Part shown: positions 11,437 through 24,042 of the stretch, piece by piece
Layout of the letters: every line of letters begins with the position of its first letter
Numbering within the stretch: position 1 is the first letter of the stretch
Assembly (NCBI RefSeq): GCF_020085105.1
Contig: NC_058047.1
Span: forward strand, 21,346,001 to 21,410,000
Length of the DNA: 64,000 bases
DNA from: Siniperca chuatsi
Lineage: Eukaryota > Chordata > Actinopteri > Centrarchiformes > Sinipercidae
Direction: 5' to 3'
Made by a program: the position numbers and the translations under genes
The notes under the pieces: model-generated
What the model was told of the DNA's origin: nothing
Seen by the model: the letters and a program-made list of their open reading frames with translations, nothing else
Database searches by the model: none

Positions 11437-14400
11437 AAGTGTTGTCTGTTGCACTTGTTACCACACCCAACAGTGATGATGTCATGATTGGGTACTGAAC
11501 CTCAATACTTTTTGAGTATGAACTGGACTGTGTCTGAAGCCCCCACAATAAAAAAGGTTGTCAAGTTCCCTAACCCCAAATATTTGGTCAGATTCTTCAT
11601 CTTGTTTAATTATGCTGTGAAAAGTCTTGGCAATGTTTACAGCAGGGTTTTTCCTGGCTCAAAATGGCCCTTTGGGGGTTGACTACGCACAAAGCATGAT
11701 CAGTCCGCACATAGTAAAGGCAATGAGTCTGTTACCTTATTTGACAGAATTCTATGCATTTTCTTGTTAATTTTGACCATTTGATAAACAAAAATGTAGG
11801 GCAGTACTGAATTTTTTTTTTTTTTTTACATTTGAAGCTTTTATTGAGGTTTTCAAAAGAAGCTTTGAATGTCTGTTGTCATATTTTATGATGCCATCAC
11901 CCTAAAAATATATTTATTTTTTTAAATCCTCAAACAAAATTCTCAGTTTGAAAAAAGTGATTCATTGGATTAAATTAGTCTTTAAAAGGCAGAATGAGTA
12001 GGATTTGTCAGTTGTTGCGCAAGCACACACACACAGACAGAGACAGAGAGAGAGAGAGAGAGACGGTGGTCGAGCGAGCTAGAGAGAGAATGAAGACACT
12101 GAGCGGTGTTAGCAAGAACATCAGACAAATAAAAGTTGTTCTCACAAGCACACACCTCTGCACAACCCTGCAGGAAGGAGCCACATTGTCAGATTTTGTG
12201 TGAATGCCACGCTTCATCCTGTCCACCTCTGCTCTGCATGTGTGTGTGTGTGTAGCTCAGCCCCCAGCACTGAATAAAGTACAAAATTGCATTGGAGGTT
12301 GAGGTGCTTTGATATGCGGACACTCTCATTATGTTGGTTGTGACTTTGCCATAACAGTGTTTATGTCCAGTTTTAGTTAAAAACACAGAGTTTACTTTCT
12401 TGTTGCCTGAAGTTGGTCCCCAGCACCTCCTTCCCGATATCATCACACAGGCCGTGAAAGACGGCACGCTATGACTGGTCTGGGACCAAAGTGTAAGGCT
12501 GCAGTGAGTATAAACCAAGCAAGGACACAACTGGGAGAGAATCATAATTTGGTTGACGAACTGGTTTACAGACTGTGGAGCCGTTTGACCAGTCTGATCG
12601 CCGGACTGACCATGACGTTGGGTTGCTTTTCTGACATCACAGGGTTGTCTATTCATTAGTAAGGAGATGTTTTTAATATCTTTTGTCCTTGTAGCTGTTT
12701 AATATAAAGCCATAAAGTCGTCTGCCTGCTACCTTACAAATACCATTGAATTAGTGTCTTGAGAAAACGTTTAGGTTAGAATCTTGGCTTATTTTATGTT
12801 AATTGACAGTGCCAGTGTGTGTTTATTTTTATCATGTTGGAGTAGCCAGTTTAAACCTACAGTTTTGCACTTTAACATGTAAACCTGTTTACATTTTGTT
12901 TTGTGCTGCATTATACAATGACATACAGTTTATCAAAATAAAATGAACTCAAATGAAATGGTCAATTTTATTTTTGGAGGAAATATTTTGATTAATCGGT
13001 AAAATAGTCAATAGATTAAATCGATAGAAAAAGTCAGCCCAACCAACGTGTTGTCGGTCATGCCTCTCAGCCAAGTCAGGGCAATAATTTATGACTCTAT
13101 AATCGCCTAATTTAACACATTGACCATCTGAACAGACCAAAATATTGTGTAGTCTGAGCCCGGCATAAGGCTAAACATACTGCTACTGTGTGCAAGTATT
13201 GTCCTCCTCAAAAGGTGTGGAGCAGATGAACAAAGGAGAAGTGGTTTATGTTGCAGAAGTGGTTTGAGAAGTTTATTTGAAAGTTAAAAGAAATTTCTGC
13301 CATTGTCACCATTTGGAATCTATTGTAACTGATAGAATTCAAGCACTTTTTACAGTGACCTTTTAAGTCTCAAGTATCACCTAAAGTCCCAAACATTTAG
13401 TCATATCTAAGTCGGATACAGTAAAAACAATAATTGAGTGCCCATGTCCCTTATAAGCATAAAACAATGATACTGTACCATCATGCCACTCGGGGAGACT
13501 CCTTCAAGTATAAAATATGACGACCAAAATTCCATTCTGGAGTCATTATGGGGACATTAAAAATACGATTTGTAACCCATGTCATTTTCCTCCAAAGCCT
13601 ACATGATCAGCCTGATAATAGACTCATCCAACAGATATGGGGCAGTGGGAATGACGGTGAGCTTCAGGAATAATAATCAGGTCATTTTTTTTGTAATATG
13701 ACGTGGTAGCAGACAATCAATGCAATGTGTGGCACACCTTACAGCACTCTGGCACAAAGACTAGCATGTCAGAACTATTTTTACCATTGTTCATCTAGCG
13801 TGACACTATAAATTTCCCCCAATTATTCATCCTGCCCCCCCCCATCCACAGCTGTGATTTTACAAACATGTTCTGTGACTACTACTGTACACTTTCTTTC
13901 TACTAGAGAAACAAATGACTTTGCCAATTATAAATTTGGTAAGTGACCAGTGGGCTCAAACTTCCAAAGTCAGTGTAGTTAGTTGTTTTGATTACTTTTA
14001 GGCCAGACATGGCAGTGCACTGATGAAATACATGTACACACAATCTGTACAAAACAGCCAGGTGGCAGGGAGTCAGGCAGGGCAGTCTGTCCCCTCTTGG
14101 ACACATGCCTTGATGCTGGATGTATCCAAGTAGCCAGTTTGCCTGTTTGCTGCACTGAGAGTTCGAGAGTTGCCATGTCAGCACTGGCCACACAGTGGAA
14201 GCAATTGTTACAGGCAGACTGAAAAAAACAACTTTAGTTAGGTGTATTCCATAACCTGTGAATGTGCTATAAGTCTTGTTTGTATCAGATCAGATACCAT
14301 TTCAGGCAATACTGGTCATGTGGGTTGTCACTTGTGAACAAAAATGCTAGTGGATCCAAATAGAAGCATCTTGGCATTAACATTATCCAAGTCAACAGTA

Positions 14401-15699
14401 GGTTTCTTACCATCATAGTACCAAGTGCTGGTTATAGCTCTGATAATATGAGAATTTGCTTGGCTGCTGAAATCAATGTAGGCAGTGCCCTGAACTTCCA
14501 AACTTTAAAGAAGTTCAGTGGTAGAAGTGGCCAGTCAGTCAGAGACAAGCAGACAGCTGTTTAGCCAGCATCCAGCACTTAGGAAAGCCCCTGTGAATAC
14601 ATATTACTGTATGTGTTGAATGAATTAGATTTTTTAGGAAATGTTGCTTTGCCATACAGCTACACACAAGGGAATACAAAGAAGAAGTGGATGCTCTCCT
14701 TCATTACTACATAGCTTCCAAACATTTAAGTGTTGTTCTAAATATGTCAAGTAGGGATGGGAATATGTTTCTAACCAGCTACTTGTATGGTGGGAGAGAG
14801 CCCACAATACCTGCCAAATACCTGTGGCAGGTACACAGCTGACCTGGTGTTATTTGTGCCTGCTGAGTTTTGTTTTTGTCTGATGCATTTTCTACTTTAA
14901 TAAAATAACTGTGAAATGACTGAGAAATTAGTGCAGTTTGAGTTTAGTTTGTCTCGCTATATAGCTTAGTTGTGCAGTCTTTCCATTCCATCCACTACAT
15001 GCCATTTAAAAAAAAAAGAAAACAATTTCACTGAGCAAGAACTAATTTGTGAATTTCTCTATCTTCTCATGAAAATAGTGCCTCTATGGGTATGGAGGGC
15101 AATCTCAAACACCAGTTCTTACTATTTATTTAAGGGCCAAGTCATTATAAGCCATATGGCCCACCTGGTCAACAGGTGGCCAAGTCTTCTACAATGATGC
15201 ATGTCCAGTCTGAACCAGGGGCAGTATTTCATTGGGCATTGGCCACACAAATAGCAGAGTAAGAATGAGTCAACATACTGTTGAGGAGAAAAGTATCAAG
15301 TACGGGAGTTAGTCTGAACTCAAAATGTGTTTGTAGTGCAACAAAAATGTGTCATTAAACACAATGCCCAACTCATCACTTCATACATGCATCTAACTGT
15401 CTAAGACAGGTTGGTCACATTGTTAACACACACATGCTTGAGTCAATATGAAGTCCAACATGGTAAACAAGAAAAAGTTCAGCCAGTCAAACATCAGAGG
15501 ATTTTTCTCCTCCACCTCCAAGAATTGCCCAAGACCTTTGGGTGGGACCCTGTGGAAAATACAACTACCGCTCCTCTGGCATCTGACACAACAAATAGGG
15601 AAACACTAGTTCTCAGATCTTAAAAATACTATGTAGATCTGCTAAGTTGAAACACTACTATGTCAGATCACTTTTTAAAGGTGCTTTTGATGACTTGTA

Positions 15700-16740
15700 A
15701 ATGATGGGCACGCCCCTTCATACCTGTCTGATCTCCTTAAACCTCATATTCCATCCTGTGCTCTCCGCTCTCAGAACACAGGCCTGTCCCCAGTTAAACA
15801 GAAGTCAGCAGGCTGCAGGGCCTTTTCCTATTGTGCCGCCTTCCTCTGGAATAACCCAGGGTTCAACGTTAATGGTTTTTTTTCCCCACTCGCCTTACAA
15901 ACTGCTTTATTTATTAGTGGTTATCAAATAACAACAAAGACTAAAGTTAATTTAATGGTTTAATCTTTAGAAATAAAATAAATGAATCAGAACAAGGACA
16001 AAGTGTGTCATAGATGCAAATCAACAAACATTCTTGCATAACAAAAATGGTATGACACTCACCCCCTCCTACCCACAAATGGATTCGTCAACTGTGAGTG
16101 AGTAATAAATTATCGTAAACTTTTTGTCTTTACCCACTGCCATTTTCTTGTGAGTAAGGAGGGGTATCGTTAGGATTTTATTGATTTTATACGCAGCAAA
16201 CTAAGCTACACAGTTAGACTACATACACACAGCTTTTGTTTTAGCTTGTTTGTAACAATTTACTATTAGCCTAACTAGCGTACTCTGCACTATGTTTACA
16301 TGTTTATGCTTGTTGAACAGGTGTATTGCTAAAGCATTGGCTTTTTACTCGCTGAGGTTTTACTGCACTTACTTACATTAATGAGCGTAGTTGAATAATT
16401 TCCACTGCAACCTCTCTGATCTGCTGCCCGGTCACTTTGCGCAGTGCGTTGGGGTGTGTGTGTGTGGAGGAGGTCAGCTCAGCAGACACAGAGCAGGAGA
16501 GGCTGCAGCGAGCGTGATAACACTACAGTCTTTAATGATTTAGCCCCGGGGCCCGTTTAATACCAATCTAATGCCCCGATCGGGCAAGTGAGTTGCTAGA
16601 TTTACTTGCCCGATGTGGCATTTTACTTGCCCCTGGCAATTCTTATTGTTGAACCCTATAACCTTCTTACTGACATCAGACAGTTTGACTCTGTTCGGGT
16701 CACTTTCAAACCTTTAAGAAAAGTTCGTAATTCAACAATG
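15700..16740 (+). mobile_element. LINE reverse-transcriptase C-terminal fragment, interrupted
   Basis: On the plus strand 15711-15856 translates in one frame to a polypeptide containing PSYLSDLLKPHIPS, ALRSQNTGLSPVK and RAFSYCAAFLWNN. This is the conserved C-terminal end of CR1/L2/Rex-type LINE ORF2 proteins. The frame stops abruptly at 15857, where an 801-bp hAT element is inserted. It resumes after 16657 with NLLTDIRQFDSVRVTFKPLR, which continues the same conserved block. No LINE 5' part was found. The fragment is a short 5'-truncated copy. Confidence 0.7.
15857..16657. mobile_element. Nonautonomous hAT-like element inserted in LINE fragment
   Basis: The left end is CAGGGTTCAACGTTAA (15857-15872). 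The right end is TTATTGTTGAACCCT (16643-16657), its imperfect complement. The direct repeat ATAACC flanks it at 15851-15856 and 16658-16663, consistent with an eroded 8-bp target site. The interior has no transposase frame. It includes a repeated 'acttgcccgatgtggc'/'gccccgatcgggcaagt' motif near 16570-16620. Insertion split a LINE open frame. Confidence 0.72.
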
Positions 16741-17378
16741 GTCACGTGACATTATAGCAAAGCTACAAAGTGAACTACCCCTGCAGAACAGGAGGTCAAT
16801 TTTCACTTGTAGCAGCATCTTTCACTTTTGCATCTTATTTGAGTGATTACCACTGTCTGAATGAGCCTATGAATCCTACAGTCAGTCTTTTCCTGATGGC
16901 ATCACTGTGGCTTAATCCTAAACTTAAAAACTAAACTACAACAAGTTCCCTCATCTCCCATGTACACTGACACTGTCTAGTTGGTCGATTCTGAAGAGAC
17001 TTTGTGGTTTTACCAGCATTTCCTGTGAACCTTTTCACAATGACTGGGCTCACACTCGACCAGACTAACTCCTGTGTTAAACTGTTCCATAGTGTAAGCT
17101 ACACAGTTACGGTTATGATAACACCACAGTCAGATGTGGATGGATGGAAACAATAAGAGCTATACCATACTATCCTGCAGAGAGTTATCACCAGTATTAG
17201 GTCTACACATTGCTGTTAATCATTAGAACAGGTAAGAAACAAAGACTAATGCAGGAAATGTTACATTTCCCTGGAAAAAAGATACATCACAACTCACTGT
17301 GTTTGGTCAAGGTTGTGTGAAACAGTTGTGATCTCCATTTTAATACCTCTCACATTAATAAATTGAGAAAAACAGTAA

Positions 17379-17951
17379 TTTTACCTTGCAGATCATCGTA
17401 AAACACACTTCATTCAAACTGGACAGAAACAAAATAAAACACACCAAAACCATCTTTGGTAGTCTTTCCACTGTTCCAACAATCGCCAACTCTGGTTTGG
17501 TCGAAATAAACCTTTAATTCACCGAAATATTCTGTTTCTACGACTCAACCGGCAGTGGTGAAACGGGCTGCAATGGCTGCTGTGGACAAATGTGCCTGTC
17601 AAAAGTATGTCCACTAAATGTGCTTGTGTTTGCCACTGACAGGCTCAGATTGTCATTCAAGTGTCTGACAACATTATGGAAAGGATCACTACAGAGGTAG
17701 ACTTTTTTGTTAAACAGCATGATGCTTTTTGTTAAACCAGAAACAGCTGTTTTATCGCTCTCGCCAGCCACCAGACTACATTGGAGAAAAAAAAACAAAA
17801 CAAAACTATTTTACCTTGCAGACCATCATTAAACACACTTCATTTAAACTCTACATAAACAAAGTAAAACTCACCAAAACTGTCTTTGTTAGTCTTTCCA
17901 CTGTTCCAACAATCACTAACTCTGGTTTAGTCAAAAATAAATCCTTAATTC
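17379..17951. repeat. Two direct copies of a ~140-bp segment, 430 bp apart
   Basis: Copy A (17379-17520) and copy B (17809-17951) share 'ttttaccttgcaga', 'taaaacacacttcatt', 'gtctttccactgttccaac' and 'aactctggttt' in the same order, with roughly 80-85% identity by eye. The 290 bp between them and the 160 bp after copy B are not obviously repeated. The whole block (about 17.26-18.18 kb) is probably one interspersed element of unknown class with internal duplication. Confidence 0.7.
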
Positions 17952-18098
17952 AATTAGAAGAGAAAAAAAAAAACAGCACTCCAACATACATACACGGCCG
18001 GTGCGGCTGCATAAACAAAGCGGCTGTGAGAGGCTGTGATAACAACACACGCAGAGGGAGTGTGACGTCATCCTCTGCTCAGGAAGCCATTTTTCCAC

Positions 18099-18149
18099 TA
18101 TATCTTTATATAAAGATATATAGCAGCAAATAGTTATTTGCTGCTATAT
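18099..18149. repeat. Two adjoining palindromes
   Basis: 18099-18120 is a perfect 22-bp palindrome (TATATCTTTAT and its complement). It overlaps a second inverted repeat at 18118-18149 with 15-bp arms (ATATAGCAGCAAATA) and a two-base centre. They sit at the right edge of the repeat block that starts near 17.26 kb and could be that element's terminal hairpin. Confidence 0.85.
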
Positions 18150-20220
18150 TAATGTTCAGAATCTCATTTACAGAACCTGTAAGAAGTAACAAAACACAAT
18201 GGTGCGAGTAAATCTGTTTTTTTAGTTTAGATACAATGAATGTAACATAGCTATGAAACGGATGTAAAAACTTGTGTGCAGTACAACACTTCCATCCGAT
18301 CCTTCATGTTCATGCCCACCGCTCAACATTAGGATTAGACTGCACAAGTTGTAAATCAGCACAACTGAAAAACCACTTACAGCAAGATTAAATTCCTTAA
18401 AGAAGGACATGCAAATACCAATATTAATATAACCATAATAAATTTAACAATGGCAACAGTGAGCAAACATACCTATGAGCCCATGACAAAAGCAAAAAAT
18501 ACAGTAGAAAATATAGATGTATCTATATAAAAGTTTTAGTCCTGATGCGGCAAAATAAGAGTGGATCTCAAATCATGCCTGTCTGGTTACATCACTCTCA
18601 GGAGGGTTTTTCATAAGAGGCACCCCTCCTCAGGCAAATTCAAGGCCCCTCATAGAATGTAAAGAGACATGTGTCCCCCAACACTAGCCAAGGGTGCCAA
18701 CTGTCTGCTTGCTTTAAAAAGAGGGCACTTGCTCAGCTGAGGTAGGAATATACACATTGCTGTTCTTCTTAAACACATGTCAAAGACAGGTGAATATAAA
18801 ACTGACTTGAAGTGTCCACTCAAACAACATGACCCATGGGTCATAGCTTGTTGTAGATGCGAGACTGCCTAAACAAAATCTAACGATGAGCCCTACGGTC
18901 ATTACAAGACTGAATTAAGTCTTGTAAAAATCACACACACATATTATATATCAAATAATATACCTTGTAATTAACATCATATGATTAATATCAGAAGAAT
19001 GCCTTCAAATACTTGACTTCAACGGAAAATGAACGGTATAGTAGTTCTTGAGCTTGCCCTTAGACTTGAGAGTAAGACATCTCATTACATCCAATAAGTG
19101 GTGAATATGATCTCAGGTATGGAAACATTGATATTCTGGTACAAACACAAATAAGGCGTTCAGTTGTCTATAGACTGGCGTAGGTGATAGCTACTAGTAG
19201 ACAGACAGACACACACACACCCAGACGGAGGCACAACCGTCCACCATTACGCCTCCATAAAAAGGCTTTTCACGGTTGCGCTAATCTGACAAAGTTCTGA
19301 GATCAATGGCTCATAAACCCCTAATCATACCCATCCACGGCTAAAATGAACAGTCGGCTTAGCAATAACCGGTGGCAATTCTGGTTATGATGTTCATAAA
19401 CTTTAGTGACCCAACTTTGCCCAAAAGAATCGCTACCTCTTTCCAACTAACCCATCAACAACAACAAGCTATCTCATGCTAACGTTAACTTGGCTTGCCA
19501 ACAACAACCTGTCCATCTGTCCGGCTACAAAACCAGTGGCTAACTACCGCGAGCTAACAGCCAATTGTGGTTATCAGCGGTTACAGAGATTATAGGAAGG
19601 TCGCTTAACACTGGAGCATATACACCTTTAAATATGATGATAGAGATTATGGTGTTTAGTTTGGATGTCTGAACGCGTCCAAATAGCGATACACGACAGA
19701 CAATGAAACCGACCCCATCTCGGTGAGCTGCTAGTGTTAAAAGGCTAGCTAGCGAGCTAAGTTAGCCTGCTAACGCTAACTCCCTGGACACTCGCCTGCC
19801 CAGACAGACAGTCGCTAAATGTATTCACAAATAATCAAGCGCTAATTAAAATAGACAGAAAATGACAGTTTTGTCTCGGTGCTTTGTAGCTTCATTGTGG
19901 GTAGATAAAAATAATAACTTACATTACATCTTACTATTGGTGCACCCTAATACAAGTTTGCCGGGGAAGTTAGTTTTAATATTCCTCGACTTTTTGAGGC
20001 GGTATGTTCTTGGCAGTCCGTGCACGGTAGGTGTATGTGTGTAGCTGAGCGACACACAAACTGTTACCTTGCACTTTAGCTGAGATCAAGCTATGCTAGC
20101 TAGCTTAACTTACGTTAGCTCAGCTAACACCGACAGAGAAACTTGCCTTCGTCGTCATAATTTAATTGAAAATTAAAATATTGAAATTAGTTGATATGAT
20201 CATGAAATACATGTACTTAC

Positions 20221-20400
20221 GAAGTCTAGGAGGCGCTTGACCGAGTTCCCCAGCAATTTTCAGATGTTTGATGTTAGTATTTAGCTGGCTTCGGTGTAAA
20301 AATCCCGGGGATCCCCTCTCTTCTGTCCGCTGCCACTTCGGTTGCCAGATAATGTAATGAGCCACCACAGGCGGCGTCATGCTGCGTTCATACACACCTC
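20221..20400 (-). promoter_or_regulatory. gatad2a: Probable gatad2a noncoding first exon and promoter
   Basis: On the minus strand the sequence ends in TAGACTTC followed by a consensus donor GTAAGTAC (20220-20213). The 180 bp before it are GC- and CpG-rich relative to the AT-rich surroundings (GGCGCTTGACCG, CCCGGGGATC, GGCGGCGTCATG on the plus strand). There is no long open frame. Position and strand fit a 5' UTR exon of gatad2a, placed between the mau2 3' end and the first coding exon. The transcription start is not determined. A second weaker donor (AAG|GTAACA, minus strand, near 20070) could mark an alternative first exon. RNA evidence is needed to settle it. Confidence 0.45.
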
Positions 20401-22739
20401 GGAAATGTTAAGTTTCCAACTGCTGAGATAGAAAGAAAATGCTGCATTTGGAACTAACTACAGGAAGTACTGTAGATGTAGGGAGAGTACAAACAAGAAC
20501 AAGGCAACTATTGAATGGGAATCTAAACTCCTGCATGAATCAAATTTAAAGAGTATATAAATAAATAAACACCACCATTTTACTGTATGATAACCTGTTA
20601 CTGTACTCATTGAATTTGATTTTATTACATGCTTGTGTGACAATGACGTGCTCGCTTGTGACAGAAACATCCCATTTCCTCTGTTTATGTGTGCTGGGAA
20701 GAACAGCAACATAAAATAATGAATTAAAATGATGAACCACTTTTTGCTGAAGAATAAGTACGCTTGATAAGCTTCTCCCACTTATACTTCTTGCAGTTTT
20801 TACTTCAACACTGCAACTTACCATATAGAAAAATAGGCAAACAAAAAGTCATGTAGCTATCTGACCCTTTCATTTTAGATGTTTTACTTTCTATTACTGA
20901 TCACATAGTTAGTCTACATTTGGTGCTTTACAGTCCATATGATCCTCATTTGTTGTGTTTTAGAACATTTTTGTTTTCATGACAAAACTCACATTTTGCA
21001 TATCATATTTACCATGTTAGTAAGTTATATGTCATATGAGTGCCCTGTCTTGGCAAATGTGTACTTTTCACATACAGTATTTTGTATGTCTTGAGGCTTC
21101 GTAGAAAAGGTTTCAGTCGTAGTCATCTGGACACTGGACAGTGTCCAAATGACTACGACTGAAACCTTTTCTACGATAGAACACTCCTGGACGAATGAGG
21201 GACTACACCGTCGTCTTGAGGCTTCCTTATTGCACGTGTCTCTGTGTGTGTGCATGCACATTGTGCATAGGCGCCTTCTTTTACTACTTTTAGTCCGGGT
21301 ACTTAAACAGTACCTGGACTGTCATCTTTAATTTTACATTACAGTGGATCTTGCCCACTGCAATGCCCTCTTCCTCCTGTGACCACACATGACCCTGTAG
21401 CAGCTCAAAGATCAACAGAGACAGGAGTTCCAAACTAGTTTTCAGTGCCAAACTAGCCAGGCCACTTCTATGGCCACAGCTTGTGATTTGGTGCTGGTGT
21501 GAGAATTCCTGTGGTTATCCTCACTGAGAGCCCCCCCTGTGTTTCCTGGCTAATAGCATATTTGTTTAGACTGTCTTCATAATAATTACCTCTGAATCTC
21601 AGTTTACTACCTGCAGACAGACATCCTTGTAGAGATTCAAGCCAAGGAAATAATGGTGCAGAAGATCAGAGCATCGTTAACTATAATATGGAGGAAGAGT
21701 TCTCAGGTTTATCCTTATTCCAGCTGCTCTATGGGGCCTGCTATATGTGGCAAAGGAGGAATGGAAGCAGCAGCACTCTTCTCATTTCTCACCTCTCCAG
21801 GTTTTGCTTCGCATCTGTGCAGTGTTAACCCCAGAGGATACATAAAAGGCTGAGTGTAGGTTTAGTTTACTTTTCCACAGAGGACTCAAATCGCTTGTTA
21901 AATGCGAATGAATGCTTTTGTGGAGATAATGGAGCAACTCTCATCATGGTCTTGGTCATGTATGACAAGGGTTTGTTGAATAGTTATTTGATACAGAGAG
22001 ATCTGAGTGAATCAAGCATCAGAAACATAATAAAGACAAAGTAAACTATGTTGTTACTAATTAGTTAAGTTGTTTTTGAATACTAATGAATCACATTATA
22101 CATTCTTTTTGAAAAGCATCAATTGACTGATTTGATTAACCTGAGAAAATCATAGAGTATGTAAATGTTTAGGTGGTATATTTTAGCCACAGATGTTTAA
22201 CATAGTGGTGGCTTTTAAATATATTTTCTTCTAGAAATGCTAGCTTTTGTTTATAGTAAAATACATAATGGAAGTATTACAATATTTAACCCTAAAATTG
22301 ATATCTGTGCATATTCTGTCTTAAAGGAAAGCCTTTAATAGTACAATTACATGCACGTAAACGCATTTGAAAACTCTAGCACCACCTAAATGCTACTTTA
22401 AAAAAATATGCTCACCAGTAACTCATACTTTTACTACTGCAGTAGTTGAAGTAACTAACTACTGCACGTCACACAGCTGCCAGTATTCACTCAGTTTCTT
22501 TCCTATTGTTTTGCAGTGTCTACCACTTCAGCAGGTCATCAGTAGTATTACTGGCCCAGTTTGGTTCCACTAAACATGATTATTAAGCAATCAGGGGCCC
22601 AATGCTGCCAGGCACTGAACCGGCTTTAAAACGAGCAAAAAAAAAAAAAAAAAAAAACACAACTCAACAACAAACAAACAAACAACAACACTCAATCCAA
22701 GGAATAATGTCTAAAATCTGATGTGTAAATCAGTAAATT
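20401..22739. other. mau2-gatad2a intergenic interval
   Basis: About 2.3 kb lie between the mau2 3' end and the gatad2a promoter. No protein homology was found. It contains the large palindrome at 21100-21175 and a 22-base poly(A) run at about 22638-22659. The rest is AT-rich unique-looking sequence. Confidence 0.5.
21100..21175. repeat. Near-perfect palindrome, 38-bp arms
   Basis: CGTAGAAAAGGTTTCAGTCG (21100-21119) and onward is mirrored by its complement ending at 21175. The arms meet at 21137/21138 with only the central pair and one further pair (21127/21148) mismatched. There is essentially no loop. The 13-mer GTCTTGAGGCTTC occurs just before it (21088-21100) and again at 21213-21225 in the same orientation. 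Confidence 0.92.
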
Positions 22740-24042
22740 ACAAAATGTCAATCATATTTTTTATTGGAAAATTACTGAAAACAATGTAAGCATTAAAAAC
22801 ATAGGCATTGAATAGAATATGGCTAGTATTCAAGCTTAAACTGTGTCCTTACAGAGTGCTTTAAATACGAAGCATTGAGATTTCTACATAGGATAGCTAA
22901 AAATACATATCACACTTTCCTAAATTGACTTTATAAAATGTCACTGTACAATAAAGGTTTAACAAGTGGCAAATCTATACAAACATACTGTAAAGAAACC
23001 ATTTAGTATAACTATCAAGACAAATTAAAATATAACAAAATAAAATAAATTCACTTTTTGAATATCTGAAGATTACTGTAAGCTCCAAAAGTCTAAATGT
23101 GATTTGTAAAAATTAATACATCAACAGGGAACTCATATATTATGGAACTTCAAAAAATATATCAGTTAAATGTGTTGTTTTAAAAGGGTATGTGGCAACC
23201 CTCACAGCTACCAAATGATATAAAATGCAGAAGTTTTTAAACATTGCTCATTAATATACCCAACAGAGGCATTTTCTGGTCCACAAAGGAACTGCACACA
23301 GTGGACTGTGCACTGTTTCAATCCAATGTACACAGCCAATTTGTATCATGAAACTTATCAACTGATTATTGTGTGAAAATATATTACAAGATGTCTCTAT
23401 TATTACTATTATGGATTTTGTGCAAAGAATGACCTACCAAGAATGTATTATTAGCAACCCAGGAGAGAAACTATTGTACAGGGAGTCCACATCAGTAACT
23501 TCCATGCATGAAAAAAACAAAACAAACAAACAAACAAACAAACAAACAGGATCCATACAAAAAAAGGCAAGATGTAAAATATTTACCAACAGGTACAAAA
23601 ATATCAACATGAATAAATTAATTTCCTCTACATTTCTTTACTGCCCTCCTATCTACCCCCTTGTTTTTCCAATAAATGGAAAAGAAACAAACGTAGAGAA
23701 GGGTTCTCCATATCTGAGGCAAAGAAACCCTTTTAGACGTCGCTACGTGTCCTTCACTACTCTAATAAAGAGTCCAACCCTGCCCTTATGCCCCATGAGC
23801 ATCCACGCCATTAGAGAGCATGAAATACATGTACAACAGTAGTTGGTATTGTTTTACAACAATTAAAAGTGTGATAGCAGACAATCAATCTTGAGAAGCT
23901 AATAAAGTGAAGGCCTGAACTCTGTGACCTGTTAAAATTCTCTCAAATCTCAGCTACAGTAGTCTGACAGCAGGTTGTTAGGCATCAATCTGTTGCTTGC
24001 GTTAATGTACCAGCTACCGTCATATGGGAGACAGGTGGTTTC
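22740..24042 (-). other. mau2: mau2 3' UTR (approximate)
   Basis: The interval from the mau2 stop codon (24045-24043) to a canonical AATAAA on the minus strand at 22765-22760 is about 1.3 kb and AT-rich, with no splice acceptor or coding pattern. An (AAAC)n run lies at 23515-23548. The exact cleavage site is inferred, not observed. Confidence 0.5.
22760..22765 (-). terminator. mau2: Candidate mau2 polyadenylation signal
   Basis: AATAAA on the minus strand, about 1.28 kb downstream of the mau2 stop. Other AATAAA-like hexamers may exist in the interval, so this is a candidate only. Confidence 0.4.

Noticed and set aside
11643..11700. hAT-like start CAGGGTTTTTCCTGGCTC
   Set aside because: No matching right end or target duplication was found nearby, so no element could be bounded.
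23369..23842. 157-codon open frame opposite the mau2 3' UTR
   Set aside because: It spans an AAAC microsatellite, has Lys/Asn-rich composition and no recognisable domain.
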